A DNA stretch of 22,989 bases from Ignavibacteriales bacterium (GCA_007280825.1 QYQI01000057.1:1-22989), one strand, 5' to 3'. Shown: positions 13,830-22,250, counted from the first letter of the stretch. Made by a program: numbers and translations. Notes: a model not told the origin generated them from the letters alone.

Positions 13830-15780
13830 AATAGAGTTTTGGTTTATAAATATTTTTCAGTTTATTCAAATACTCATCTTCAAGACGTTTGCTTTCGCTT
13901 TCCTGTAATTGACTGCTTGCTTCTGCTTTTGCTTCATCAAAAGTTTTTAAGCGGGCTGAATCGCGTTTAATTAGTTTTACAATTGACCAACCTTTTTCAA
14001 AATGGAAAGGTTTGGAAATATCACCTATGTTCTTCAATTCGTTTGATTGCTGGGATAATTCATTGGAATCAATATCTACTAAACCATGATAACCGGGAGT
14101 ATTATCATATCCGGTTCTTTGATTGTACTTTGCAAACAAAGTATCATAGTTAGTGCCTGATATTACAAGTGAATAACACTTGTTCATCAAAGAATCTGAT
14201 TGACAGAAGATCTCTTTGAACTCAACTCGATTTTTCCATTTATAGTTTTGTTTATTCCGTTCCCAAAAAGAATAAGCTTTTGCACTGTCAACAGAAATTT
14301 TAGACCATACTTCCTCTTCAAGAATTTGGAATAAATAAATTCCTTTTTCGTATTCGTCAATCAGTTTTGCAAATTCGGGATTCTCATTATCGTATATCAA
14401 AGCTTTTTCTTTTATAGATACGTCTCTGGAATATATTTTTAAAGCTTCTTCAATCACCAAAGAATTTATATCCGTGTTTAAGCTAATACTATGTTTGATC
14501 ATATAAGCGAACAAACTATCGCATGGATAAGAATTATTATTGATTCGAAATAATTCTTGGCTTCCAACTAATTTTTGCAATTTACTTTTCCAGTAACTCT
14601 CAGCGATTTTTGTTGTATCGCTATTAGCTATCAACTTAGAAAACGTTTCTCTATTTATGGAATATTTTAATTCCGTTTTTAATTTATCAGTTAATTGTTC
14701 ATAATCTGTTTTATAACGCATCCGGTCGTAAATCTCTTTAAGCTCTTCTTTCTCTTGATCGTAAGTCGGATATGGAGTTTCATCAGTTAATCTTATTAAG
14801 TGAAAACCAAATTGCGTTTTAACAATGGGAGAAATTTCACCTTTCTTTAATTTGAATGCCGCTTCATCAAATTCTTTTACTGTACGTCCGCGTGTAATTG
14901 ACCCAATAGAACCTCTTGATACAGCGCTTCCTTTATCTTGAGAGTATTTTTGCGCCATTTGACCGAAGTCAGCTCCATTTTTAATTTTTAATTCTATATC
15001 CTGAATTGTTTTTAATGCTTTTGCAGTATCAACTTTACCGGTTGAATCGGCGTATGTAATTAAAATATGTTCAAGAGCGATTGATGTTCTGCGCGGATGT
15101 TTTTCTGTTATCTTGATTATGTGATAACCTGAACCGGAAAAAACTAATTCGGGATAAATTTTTCCTAGTTCAGTCCCATAAACAGCATCTTCAATTGCAA
15201 TATTATTTATTAAACCGGCTGTAAAATAGTAAACATCTCCGCCGATATTTTTTGAATACGTATCTTTGGAATATTGTTTAGCGAGTGCCCCAAAATCCTC
15301 TCCGTTTTGAATACGCTTTATAAGTTCATTACCCAATTCTTTCACTTTATTAACATTCATTGTTGAATCCGGTGTTAGAAAAATATGACTCGCTCTATAC
15401 TCAGTTTTTCTCTTTTCATAAAGCTTATGCATATTCGGTTCATATAATTTATCGTTCAATAATAAAGTAGTACCAATGTTTATCTTATAATCACGTAATT
15501 CTTTTTGCATATCTGAGTCTTTAGTATAACCCCGGACTTCTGCATCGCGTAATTTCAATTTATAGTTAAGATAGAGGTCGAGAAATTTTTGATAAGAACT
15601 CAACGAATCTGTTTTAGCTTTATCATATCCGCCGGAATTTCTTTCATAAGCTTTTTCAAAATCATCTAAATAAATTTTGTAGTTGCCGTATTCTGCAACA
15701 ACTATCCTTTGGCTTTGGGATGAGCATGAGATAAAAATAATTAACGGTAGAATCAGTAAAATTATTCTCGATTTATACAT
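13798..15780 (-). CDS. large PpiC-type parvulin lipoprotein
   Basis: This is an envelope-anchored peptidyl-prolyl isomerase and chaperone. The 660-residue protein begins with a lipoprotein signal (lipobox FISC, Cys19). Two parvulin domains are clear: residues about 128-232 (RASHIFLTP, IGGDVYYFTAG, GSGYHIIKITEKHPRR) and 233-336 (LEHILITYA, RGSIGSITRGRTVKEFDEAA, FGFHLIRLTDE). A third, more diverged parvulin-like part lies near 510-625 (RVEFKEIFCQ, GYHGLVDIDSNEL, EKGWSIVKLIKRDS). The C-terminal 40 residues are charged and helical. GGAGG lies 7 bases before the ATG at 15780, and a sigma-70-like promoter precedes it, so this is the first gene of the five-gene envelope operon. Confidence 0.9.
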   Translation of the reverse strand: MYKSRIILLILPLIIFISCSSQSQRIVVAEYGNYKIYLDDFEKAYERNSGGYDKAKTDSLSSYQKFLDLYLNYKLKLRDAEVRGYTKDSDMQKELRDYKINIGTTLLLNDKLYEPNMHKLYEKRKTEYRASHIFLTPDSTMNVNKVKELGNELIKRIQNGEDFGALAKQYSKDTYSKNIGGDVYYFTAGLINNIAIEDAVYGTELGKIYPELVFSGSGYHIIKITEKHPRRTSIALEHILITYADSTGKVDTAKALKTIQDIELKIKNGADFGQMAQKYSQDKGSAVSRGSIGSITRGRTVKEFDEAAFKLKKGEISPIVKTQFGFHLIRLTDETPYPTYDQEKEELKEIYDRMRYKTDYEQLTDKLKTELKYSINRETFSKLIANSDTTKIAESYWKSKLQKLVGSQELFRINNNSYPCDSLFAYMIKHSISLNTDINSLVIEEALKIYSRDVSIKEKALIYDNENPEFAKLIDEYEKGIYLFQILEEEVWSKISVDSAKAYSFWERNKQNYKWKNRVEFKEIFCQSDSLMNKCYSLVISGTNYDTLFAKYNQRTGYDNTPGYHGLVDIDSNELSQQSNELKNIGDISKPFHFEKGWSIVKLIKRDSARLKTFDEAKAEASSQLQESESKRLEDEYLNKLKNIYKPKLYYEELSKAFKK

Positions 15781-15815
15781 TCGGAAACCTCCATTAGTAT
15801 GAATTTTAGTTTGCT

Positions 15816-15844
15816 ATTTTACCCATTGAGGGTTTGAAAATCAA
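15816..15844 (-). promoter_or_regulatory. candidate sigma-70-like promoter of the parvulin/moxR operon
   Basis: On the minus strand, TTGATT (rc of 15839-15844) and TAAAAT (rc of 15816-15821) are separated by 17 bases, giving 4/6 and 5/6 matches to the standard -35 and -10 boxes. The transcript would start roughly 28 bases before the ATG at 15780, leaving room for the GGAGG site. The 90-base gap to the methyltransferase gene holds nothing else I can name. Confidence 0.4.
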
Positions 15845-15870
15845 GGAATGAAGCGGTAATTCTAAAAGTT

Positions 15871-16854
15871 CTAATGCTTCTTTCGCTGAGTTTTTATACT
15901 TATTGGCATGGTATTGCGTTCCCAAAAAACACCAAATTCATATCCTTGAATTGTTTTATTTTTTTCTGCTTCTTCCAGTCTTTTTTCAGCGATACATGCA
16001 TAAAATTTGTCTAATTCGATACCAACAAATTTGCGGCCTAATTTTTTAGCAACAACAGATGAAGTTCCCGAGCCAAGGAAAGGATCAAAAACCAAATCGC
16101 CTTTGTTGGATCCGGCGAGAATTAATTTAGCAATCAGCTTTTCCGGCTTTTGAGTCGGATGAGGAGTGTTCTCGCTCATAGACCAAAACGGAACTGAAAT
16201 ATCATTCCAAATATTTGAAGGAAAAGTTAAGCGATAATCGCCATTCTTCAGTGAACTCCAATCTTTCGGTTTCCCGTTTGAATCACGATACGGTGCAAGA
16301 ACTTTTCTGTTCAATTTAACAGTATCAGTATTAAATGTATATTTATTTGAGTTAGTGCAGAACCAAATATCTTCCGAATTGTTCTTCCAATTTTTTTGAG
16401 CTCCCCTTCCTTTTTCTCTTTCCCATGTAATTCGATTTCTAACAATAAAATATTTTTCGAGAACAAGAGAAATAGAAATTGAAGTATGCCAATCACCGCA
16501 AAAATAAATTGAAGCAGTTGGTTTTAATATTCGTTTAAGTCTTGATACAAAACTTTCTATCCACTCAGCATACTCATAAACTGATCTTTCCTTAAAAGAA
16601 GTTTTGTTGAAAGTTTTAGTAAGATTATACGGCGGATCAATAATAATCAAGTCAACAAATTTTTCCGGTAAAAAGTCTAAAACATCAAATAAATTTTTGT
16701 TGATAGTTTTATTAATAATTTCTGTCAGTGAAGTTTTGTTGTCCAGTTTTATTAAACGTTTAGAATATTTCGCAATTTCGCTTTTACTAAGAGTAATTGT
16801 TTTGTTGCGTGGTGATTTGGGTTTATTCAATTTGTTTAGTTTTCTTATAGCCAT
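15871..16854 (-). CDS. orphan beta-class DNA methyltransferase (N6-adenine or N4-cytosine)
   Basis: This is an amino-methylating DNA methyltransferase using S-adenosylmethionine. In the 327-residue protein the catalytic motif IV DPPY (73-76) comes before the SAM-binding FDPFLGSGTS (256-265), with HPTQKPEKLI (motif X region) at about 232-241. This IV...X...I order is the beta class. The middle (145-225, with REKGRGAQKNWKNNSEDIW) should hold target recognition. A basic N-terminal extension of about 60 residues precedes the core. No restriction gene is adjacent. The ATG at 16854 lies within the stem of a REPIN-like element, with no Shine-Dalgarno and no other in-frame ATG before the core, so the true start is uncertain (TTG at codon 9 is an alternative). 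Its target sequence cannot be read from the protein. Confidence 0.88.
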   Translation of the reverse strand: MAIRKLNKLNKPKSPRNKTITLSKSEIAKYSKRLIKLDNKTSLTEIINKTINKNLFDVLDFLPEKFVDLIIIDPPYNLTKTFNKTSFKERSVYEYAEWIESFVSRLKRILKPTASIYFCGDWHTSISISLVLEKYFIVRNRITWEREKGRGAQKNWKNNSEDIWFCTNSNKYTFNTDTVKLNRKVLAPYRDSNGKPKDWSSLKNGDYRLTFPSNIWNDISVPFWSMSENTPHPTQKPEKLIAKLILAGSNKGDLVFDPFLGSGTSSVVAKKLGRKFVGIELDKFYACIAEKRLEEAEKNKTIQGYEFGVFWERNTMPISIKTQRKKH

Positions 16855-16907
16855 GAGCTTTAGCTCGTGGTTTTTTTTAATCCCCGATCTGAAGATCGGG
16901 GCTATAA
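16845..16907. repeat. REPIN-like double hairpin element
   Basis: Outer inverted repeats TTATAGCC (16845-16852) and GGCTATAA (16900-16907) enclose two hairpins. The first pairs CCATGAGC with GCTCGTGG around TTTA (16851-16870, one G-T pair). The second pairs CCCCGATC with GATCGGGG around TGAA (16882-16901). An eight-T run (16871-16878) separates them. The element ends exactly at the metG stop codon and fills the full gap to the methyltransferase, whose ATG it contains. The layout is that of two REP-like units in opposite orientation. Folded whole, it would form a three-way junction. Read on the plus strand, the first hairpin plus T-run looks like a terminator, but no plus-strand gene precedes it. 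Confidence 0.7.
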
Positions 16908-18962
16908 TTATTTTGCTGTTTTGCCGAGCTCAATCGTTTCGTCTATTTCAATGATCTTTACTTTTCCTTCTTCCGGAGTATCAACAGCTAAGATCATTCC
17001 TTGAGATTCGATTCCAAATAATTTTGCCGCTTTAAGATTAGCAACAATTAAAACTTTCTTCCCAATAAGCTCTTCCGGTTTATAACTTTTCGCAATTCCG
17101 GCAACTAATTGACGCTGTTCACCACCTAAATCAATTTGAAGTTTAAGAAGTTTTTCACTTTTCTTTACATTTTCTGCGGCAATAATTTTTGCAACCTTTA
17201 ACTTTACCCGCTTAAATTCATCAATTGTTATTTCTTCCATTGATTCTATTGGCTTATTTGCCATTGGTTCGAGTTTATTAATTTGTTCTTCTATCACTTT
17301 GTCTTCAATTTTTGTAAATAAAATTTCTGCTTCATTAAGTTTTTGCCCGGGATGTAAAATTGAATCTCCACATTTTGACCACTCAGTCGGTCTCGCATTC
17401 AGCATTTTCAAAATTTTAACACTAGTATTAGGAATTACCGGTTCAAAAATTACTCCAAGAGTATAAATTGTATTGAGACAAATATTAATTGTTGTTGCAC
17501 ACTGCTCTTTGTTTTTCTTTGAAGTTACCCAAGGTTCAGAGTCGTTAAAATATTTGTTCCCGGCACGTGCGAAATTCATCATTTCGAAAACAGCGTCTTT
17601 AATTTTAAAGCGCTCAATTAGATTTGCGATCTTTTGAGGTTGAGATTTTAAATAATCAAGCATCTCTTCATCAATTTTCTGCAGATTACTTCTTTCCGGA
17701 ACTTTACCATCAAAATGTTTGTGTGCAAAAGTAAATGTTCTGTTTACAAAGTTTCCCAGTATATCAGCAAGTTCACTGTTAGTACGCGATTGGAATTCCT
17801 TCCAGAAGAAGTCCGTGTCCTTATTCTCCGGTAAGTTTGCAGCAAGTGTGTAACGCAGAAGATCCGCTGGAAATAACTGAAGGAATTCTTCAAGATCAAT
17901 TCCCCATCCGCGGCTTTTAGAAAATTTCTTCCCTTCAAAATTTAAAAATTCATTTGCAGGAACATTCTGAGGCAGAATAAATTTATCTTTGTTAGCATCG
18001 TTCCACGCCATAAGTATTGCCGGAAAAATAATTGTGTGAAAAACAACATTATCCTTACCGATGAAAGCAATGTATTTTGTTTTTTCTCCCTGCCAATATT
18101 CTTTCCACAAATTCGGTTCGCTACGCTGATGCGATAATTCTTTTGTAGCTGAGATATAACCAAGAACTGCTTCAAACCAAACATAAAGAACTTTGTTTTC
18201 CACTCCGTCCAGCGGAACTTTAACGCCCCAGTCAAGATCGCGGGTAATTGCGCGGTCTTTCAAACCATCGTTGAACCATCCTCTGCAATAATTAAGAACA
18301 TTATCTTTCCAACCATATTTTTCATTCATCTCATCAATATATTTTTTTAACCGATCTTGATATTTTCCTAAAGGGAAATAATAGTGAGACGTTTCTTTCA
18401 ATACAGGAGTTTGTCCGCTAATCTTGCTCTTTGGATTTTTCAATTCGGAAGGATCATAAAGCGAACCGCATTTTTCACATTCATCGCTTCGAGCTTCTTC
18501 ATTTCCGCATCGTGGACAAGTTCCTTCTACATAACGATCCGGTAAAAACATTTTTACTTTCTCATCGTAGAATTGCATCGTTTTCTTTTCTACAAGAATT
18601 CCTTGATCATAGAATGATTTGAAAAAAGATTGTGCTGTTTCATGGTGGATTGGTAAACTTGTTCGTGAATAGATGTCGAAGCTCATTCCAAATTTTTCAA
18701 AAGCGGATTTGTTTGCATTATGGAATCGGTCTATAACTTCTTTTGGTGAGATCTTTTCTTTATCGGCTGTAATTGTAATTGGAACTCCATGTTCATCTGA
18801 ACCGCAGATATAAAGGATATCATCGCCGTTCAATCTTTTGTAACGTACATAAATATCAGCCGGCAGATATGCACCGCTTAAGTGCCCAAGATGAATATTT
18901 CCATTTGCATATGGGAGTGCTGAAGTAACTAAAACTTTTTCTTTAGCCAAGATATAACTCAA
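16908..18962 (-). CDS. metG: methionyl-tRNA synthetase
   Basis: This enzyme charges tRNA-Met with methionine. The 684-residue class I synthetase has HLGH (24-27, the HIGH motif) in ALPYANGNIHLGHLSGAY, a zinc knuckle with Cys149, 152, 162 and 165, and KFSKS (346-350, the KMSKS motif). The C-terminal EMAP/Trbp111-type tRNA-binding and dimerisation domain runs from about 575 to the end (FKRVKLKVAKIIAAENVKKS, VANLKAAKLFGIESQGMILA). There is no ATG start: the frame offers TTG at 18962 (followed by SYILAKEK) or TTG at 18950 (giving a start at AKEKVLVTSALPYANG), with an in-frame stop shortly upstream and no clear Shine-Dalgarno for either. The shorter form resembles usual MetG starts. Confidence 0.96.
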   Translation of the reverse strand: MSYILAKEKVLVTSALPYANGNIHLGHLSGAYLPADIYVRYKRLNGDDILYICGSDEHGVPITITADKEKISPKEVIDRFHNANKSAFEKFGMSFDIYSRTSLPIHHETAQSFFKSFYDQGILVEKKTMQFYDEKVKMFLPDRYVEGTCPRCGNEEARSDECEKCGSLYDPSELKNPKSKISGQTPVLKETSHYYFPLGKYQDRLKKYIDEMNEKYGWKDNVLNYCRGWFNDGLKDRAITRDLDWGVKVPLDGVENKVLYVWFEAVLGYISATKELSHQRSEPNLWKEYWQGEKTKYIAFIGKDNVVFHTIIFPAILMAWNDANKDKFILPQNVPANEFLNFEGKKFSKSRGWGIDLEEFLQLFPADLLRYTLAANLPENKDTDFFWKEFQSRTNSELADILGNFVNRTFTFAHKHFDGKVPERSNLQKIDEEMLDYLKSQPQKIANLIERFKIKDAVFEMMNFARAGNKYFNDSEPWVTSKKNKEQCATTINICLNTIYTLGVIFEPVIPNTSVKILKMLNARPTEWSKCGDSILHPGQKLNEAEILFTKIEDKVIEEQINKLEPMANKPIESMEEITIDEFKRVKLKVAKIIAAENVKKSEKLLKLQIDLGGEQRQLVAGIAKSYKPEELIGKKVLIVANLKAAKLFGIESQGMILAVDTPEEGKVKIIEIDETIELGKTAK

Positions 18963-19027
18963 TATTGTGGTTTATTTGCGGGTAAATATAAGAAAAATAA
19001 GAGAAAGGATTGAGCAGAATGAAATAT

Positions 19028-19069
19028 TCTTGCTCTCAATCTATAATGAATACAAGACTGAGAGCAAGA
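19028..19069 (-). terminator. hairpin after the acyl-CoA synthetase gene
   Basis: A perfect 11-base inverted repeat, TCTTGCTCTCA (19028-19038) with TGAGAGCAAGA (19059-19069), has a 20-base loop and lies 11 bases past the stop codon of the acyl-CoA synthetase. On the minus strand it is followed by ATATTTCATT, not a clean T-run, so termination may be weak. It could instead be an mRNA-stabilising stem or a leader structure for metG. Confidence 0.45.
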
Positions 19070-19080
19070 TTAGGATAATT

Positions 19081-20904
19081 TTAACCTTCGAGACCCTTGT
19101 ACATACCCTCAATCAAATCTTTGTAACGCTCTTCAACAAATTTACGTTTTATTTTAAGTGAAGGAGTAAGTTCACCTGTTTCGATCGTAAATGGTTTATC
19201 CAAAATTGCAAACTTGCGCACGCGTTCAAAGTTGGCAAGTTTTTTCTGGAATTGATCAAGCTCTTTATCAAGCAGTTCATAGATCTGTTTCATCTCAACG
19301 AGTTCATCAATTGACTTGTATTGGATTCTATTTGCATCGGCATATTCTTTAAGAGCATCATAATCTGGGACAATAAGAGCACTCACGAACATTCTGCGAT
19401 CACCGATCAAAATAAATTGATCAATGTATTTGCTTGCCAAGAACATATTCTCAATTGGTGTCGGTGCAATATATTTTCCACCGGATGTTTTGAACAAATG
19501 TTTCTTTCTATCCGTAATAATTAAAAAACCTTCGGCATCAAAAACACCAATATCGCCAGTGTAGAGCCAGCCGTCTTTAATAGTTTCTTCCGTTTCTTTT
19601 TTGTTTTTGTAGTAACCTTGCATAATGTTAGGACCGAAAGCGAGAATCTCTCCATCCTTTGCAATTTTTATTTCTACACCAGGCATTGGTTTGCCAACTG
19701 TTCCAAATTTATAATCGTTTACTCTGTTTGCAACAATTACCGGAGATGACTCGGTCAAACCAAAACCTTCTATAATTAAAATACCGGCAGCTTCAAAAAA
19801 TAATCCTAACTCACGGGCAAGAGCTGCGCCGCCCGAAATAAAGAAACGCAATTTTCCACCAGTCTTTTCTCTCAATTTATGGAAGACAAGCTTATCGGCA
19901 AGTTTATGTTTAAGTGTTAAAAAGATTGGAATCGGATGACCGGATTTTTTTGCAACACAATATTCTTTACCAATTTCAATAGCCCAATTAAATATTTTCT
20001 GTTTTTTCTCCGGTTGTGATTCAACATTACGTTTTATCTTGCTGTACATTCGTTCAAAGAGACGCGGAACCGCAGTCATTATTGTAGGATGAATATCTTC
20101 CATGTTGCTCGCAATTTTTTCTATGCTTTCCGCGTAAGCTATAGTAGCTCCACATGAGAATGCAGTATAGTATCCGCCCATTCTTTCAAAGATATGGCAA
20201 AGCGGTAGGAATGAAAGAAATATATCATTCTCGCCGATATCAAAAATTTCATGTGCGGCTTTTATATTGGATACAATATTTTTATGAGTCAGCATCACTC
20301 CTTTAGGTACACCGGTTGTACCTGAAGTATAAATAATTGTGCAAAGCTCATTCTCTTGAGTGAGTTTAGAGCTCTCAGTAAAATAATTCGGATGATCTTT
20401 ACCGAACTCCATCCCTTTTGCTTTAACATCCGAGAAACTGAATATATTTTTCTCTGTTCCTTTATCTTCATTATTCATTACAACTATGAACTTGAGAGTT
20501 TTACATTCACTCCTCACCTTCAAAACTTTATTCAGCTGAAACTTATTCGATACAATTATTCCAACAGATTCCGAATTGTTGAGACAAAACTCAATAGTTT
20601 CCGAAGTTGAGATTGGATAAAGTGGAACGTCAACACCACCCAATCCGAGTACTGCCATATCTGCATAAACCCATTCAGGACGGTTCTCGGCAATTATTGA
20701 AACACGGTCTCCTCTTTTAACGCCAAGAGCAGCCAGACCCAAAGCTAAATTTTCTGTGTCTCTATAAACTTCATCATACTTAATTCCTAACCACTGATCA
20801 TTAACTTTATATTTAAGTACTGGTCTTTCTTTACCTCGCCCAAAATCTTTAGTAATGATTTGAAACATTTGCGGAATTGTTTTGAAGTCTTTATAGATTG
20901 GCAT
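19081..20904 (-). CDS. long-chain acyl-CoA synthetase (AMP-forming)
   Basis: This enzyme activates long-chain fatty acids to acyl-CoA through an acyl-adenylate, probably at the inner face of the membrane. The 607-residue ANL-superfamily protein has the P-loop YTSGTTGVPKGVMLTHKN (192-209), FLPLCHIFER, GFGLTESSPV (380-389), YTGDIG (448-453), the hinge region TDRKKHLFKTSGGKYIAP (464-481) and the C-terminal lysine segment TPSLKIKRK. Length and motifs fit the FadD15/FACL-type branch that starts with a PQMFQ-like N-terminus. ATG at 20904 has a good AGGAGAG site. A TTG-N20-TAnnTT promoter candidate lies upstream and a terminator of the neighbouring operon beyond that, so it is probably transcribed alone. 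Confidence 0.93.
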   Translation of the reverse strand: MPIYKDFKTIPQMFQIITKDFGRGKERPVLKYKVNDQWLGIKYDEVYRDTENLALGLAALGVKRGDRVSIIAENRPEWVYADMAVLGLGGVDVPLYPISTSETIEFCLNNSESVGIIVSNKFQLNKVLKVRSECKTLKFIVVMNNEDKGTEKNIFSFSDVKAKGMEFGKDHPNYFTESSKLTQENELCTIIYTSGTTGVPKGVMLTHKNIVSNIKAAHEIFDIGENDIFLSFLPLCHIFERMGGYYTAFSCGATIAYAESIEKIASNMEDIHPTIMTAVPRLFERMYSKIKRNVESQPEKKQKIFNWAIEIGKEYCVAKKSGHPIPIFLTLKHKLADKLVFHKLREKTGGKLRFFISGGAALARELGLFFEAAGILIIEGFGLTESSPVIVANRVNDYKFGTVGKPMPGVEIKIAKDGEILAFGPNIMQGYYKNKKETEETIKDGWLYTGDIGVFDAEGFLIITDRKKHLFKTSGGKYIAPTPIENMFLASKYIDQFILIGDRRMFVSALIVPDYDALKEYADANRIQYKSIDELVEMKQIYELLDKELDQFQKKLANFERVRKFAILDKPFTIETGELTPSLKIKRKFVEERYKDLIEGMYKGLEG

Positions 20905-20928
20905 TGATCTCTCCTATTAAGTTGCTGT

Positions 20929-20960
20929 TCAAGATAAGGCGGGGTATGAAAAAATGCAAA
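20929..20960 (-). promoter_or_regulatory. candidate promoter of the acyl-CoA synthetase gene
   Basis: On the minus strand, TTTG (rc of 20957-20960) and TATCTTGA (rc of 20929-20936) are 20 bases apart. The -33 part is perfect. The -7 part matches TAnnTT but not the final TG. It lies just downstream of the intrinsic terminator at 20985-21014, where a new promoter would be expected. Confidence 0.3.
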
Positions 20961-20984
20961 TAAAAGGTTGGGGCAATAGATAGA

Positions 20985-21014
20985 AAAAAGGACTGAAGAT
21001 ATTCAGTCCTTTTT
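20985..21014 (-). terminator. intrinsic terminator of the ECF sigma operon
   Basis: A perfect 13-base stem, AAAAAGGACTGAA (20985-20997) with TTCAGTCCTTTTT (21002-21014), has a GATA loop. On the minus strand the stem ends in a run of T residues, giving a textbook rho-independent terminator 16 bases past the stop of the secreted-protein gene. The A/T flanks also make it usable on the plus strand. Confidence 0.9.
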
Positions 21015-21030
21015 CATTTAAGAAAAGAAT

Positions 21031-21735
21031 TTATTTATCGCTTTCTAGGGAGAGGATGAGGTAGTCATTAAAATAGTTGTAATAATCTTTATTACTTTCA
21101 AAAACGACCTTTTGACCATCAACAATATCTTCCACATACCACTGGAACGAATGAAAATCATCTGTGTTTAATTTTATTTTTTCACCAACAGTTAATTCAA
21201 TCTTCTTAGAATATTCAAAACCAGAAGAATTAGAGTTTACTCGCTTACCTTCTGGAGTGTAATAACTAAAATCTTCAAAAATATTAATAATGCTAACATT
21301 CAAAGTGTAAGTGCTTCCTTTTTTATCAATCGGAATTATTTCCAGCACATACGTAATTTGTGCATCATGTATTTTTTTTGATTTTAATGCAAGATCTTTT
21401 TTGGCAGTATTATAGATCTGCAGTGGGATTATTATTTTACCTTCATAGATACTCAACTTGAAATTGTTGGGATTAAAAAGTTTTGTAGTTTTAGAACCTA
21501 AAGGGTATTCTGATTTCCTCAACCAAATCTGCTGACCTTTTTTATCCGTTCTTAATAGTTCCATCCCTAAACTTAATTTAGGTTTTACCACATTATTCTC
21601 CAGAGCAGTTTTTTCAAGTTTACCATAAACACTTCTTACTACTTCTTCAACACTTCTATGTTTTGTTTTCTTTTCAGTCTGTGCAAACGAGAATAGACTT
21701 GTTAGCACCATTAAAAAAATAATTATCTTTTTCAT
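21031..21735 (-). CDS. secreted protein of unknown function in an ECF sigma operon
   Basis: I do not recognise this 234-residue protein. It has a clear Sec signal peptide (KKIIIFLMVLTSLFSFAQ, probable cleavage after Ala18) and no other membrane segment or lipobox, so it should be periplasmic or exported. The mature part begins with a short charged helix (SVEEVVRSVYGKLEK) and then looks beta-rich, with alternating hydrophobic strands and many Lys, Tyr and Asn residues. No catalytic motif stands out. ATG at 21735 overlaps the anti-sigma stop (ATGA) and a strong terminator follows the gene, so it is the last member of the sigma / anti-sigma operon. It may be the sensed protein or a product of the envelope response. 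Confidence 0.8.
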   Translation of the reverse strand: MKKIIIFLMVLTSLFSFAQTEKKTKHRSVEEVVRSVYGKLEKTALENNVVKPKLSLGMELLRTDKKGQQIWLRKSEYPLGSKTTKLFNPNNFKLSIYEGKIIIPLQIYNTAKKDLALKSKKIHDAQITYVLEIIPIDKKGSTYTLNVSIINIFEDFSYYTPEGKRVNSNSSGFEYSKKIELTVGEKIKLNTDDFHSFQWYVEDIVDGQKVVFESNKDYYNYFNDYLILSLESDK

Positions 21736-22250
21736 TGTATACTCCCATAATCAAATTTTAATTTATCTGCTTCAGTAAATTTCTCCGTACGCAAGTTCAT
21801 TACATAACGCAGATATTCTTGTTGAGATGATTGTATCAACTCTTTCTTCCCAGGAGTTAAAGAGTTGGTATTTGTTAATTGATTCTGAGTAACTGGAATT
21901 CCCTTTTGAACAAAGACAGTGTCGACTCTGACTTGTTTCTGAGTTGTAAACGTATCTTTTGGATTTCGCGAGAATAAAAAGAATAAAAGAAAAACAGCCG
22001 CTACAGATGCTGCATAGAATCCAAACTTGTAAAACGATTTTGATGAACTTGGTTTCTGTTTTAATTGATTTATATTTTCAGAACAATACATTTTGGATTT
22101 CTCTTTTAGCAGAAGCAAATCTGCTAATGTATTCCGGCATTCATTGCATTCGGCAAGATGAAGAAATAATTCTTCTCCGTTTCCTTCTTCAAGCTCCCCA
22201 TCTATGAATAAATTTAGCTCATAATCATAGTGTTTCATTCCGTACCTCAT
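21732..22250 (-). CDS. zinc-finger (ZAS-type) transmembrane anti-sigma factor
   Basis: This protein probably holds the neighbouring ECF sigma factor inactive at the membrane. In the 172-residue reading, a cytoplasmic N-terminal zinc-binding anti-sigma domain contains His31-x3-Cys35-x2-Cys38 (HLAECNECRNTL) after the typical LNLFIDGELE. One membrane helix follows at about 74-94 (FGFYAASVAAVFLLFFLFSR), then a periplasmic tail of about 75 residues. Two starts are possible: ATG at 22250 overlaps the sigma stop (ATGA), while ATG at 22238 has an AGG well spaced before it and gives MKHYDYELN, the more usual family start. I favour the second for translation, with the first kept as the outer limit. Confidence 0.87.
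   Translation of the reverse strand: MRYGMKHYDYELNLFIDGELEEGNGEELFLHLAECNECRNTLADLLLLKEKSKMYCSENINQLKQKPSSSKSFYKFGFYAASVAAVFLLFFLFSRNPKDTFTTQKQVRVDTVFVQKGIPVTQNQLTNTNSLTPGKKELIQSSQQEYLRYVMNLRTEKFTEADKLKFDYGSIQ

Noticed and set aside
16851..16878. Terminator-like hairpin plus T8 on the plus strand
   Set aside because: No plus-strand gene precedes it. The hairpin is better explained as one half of the REPIN-like element.
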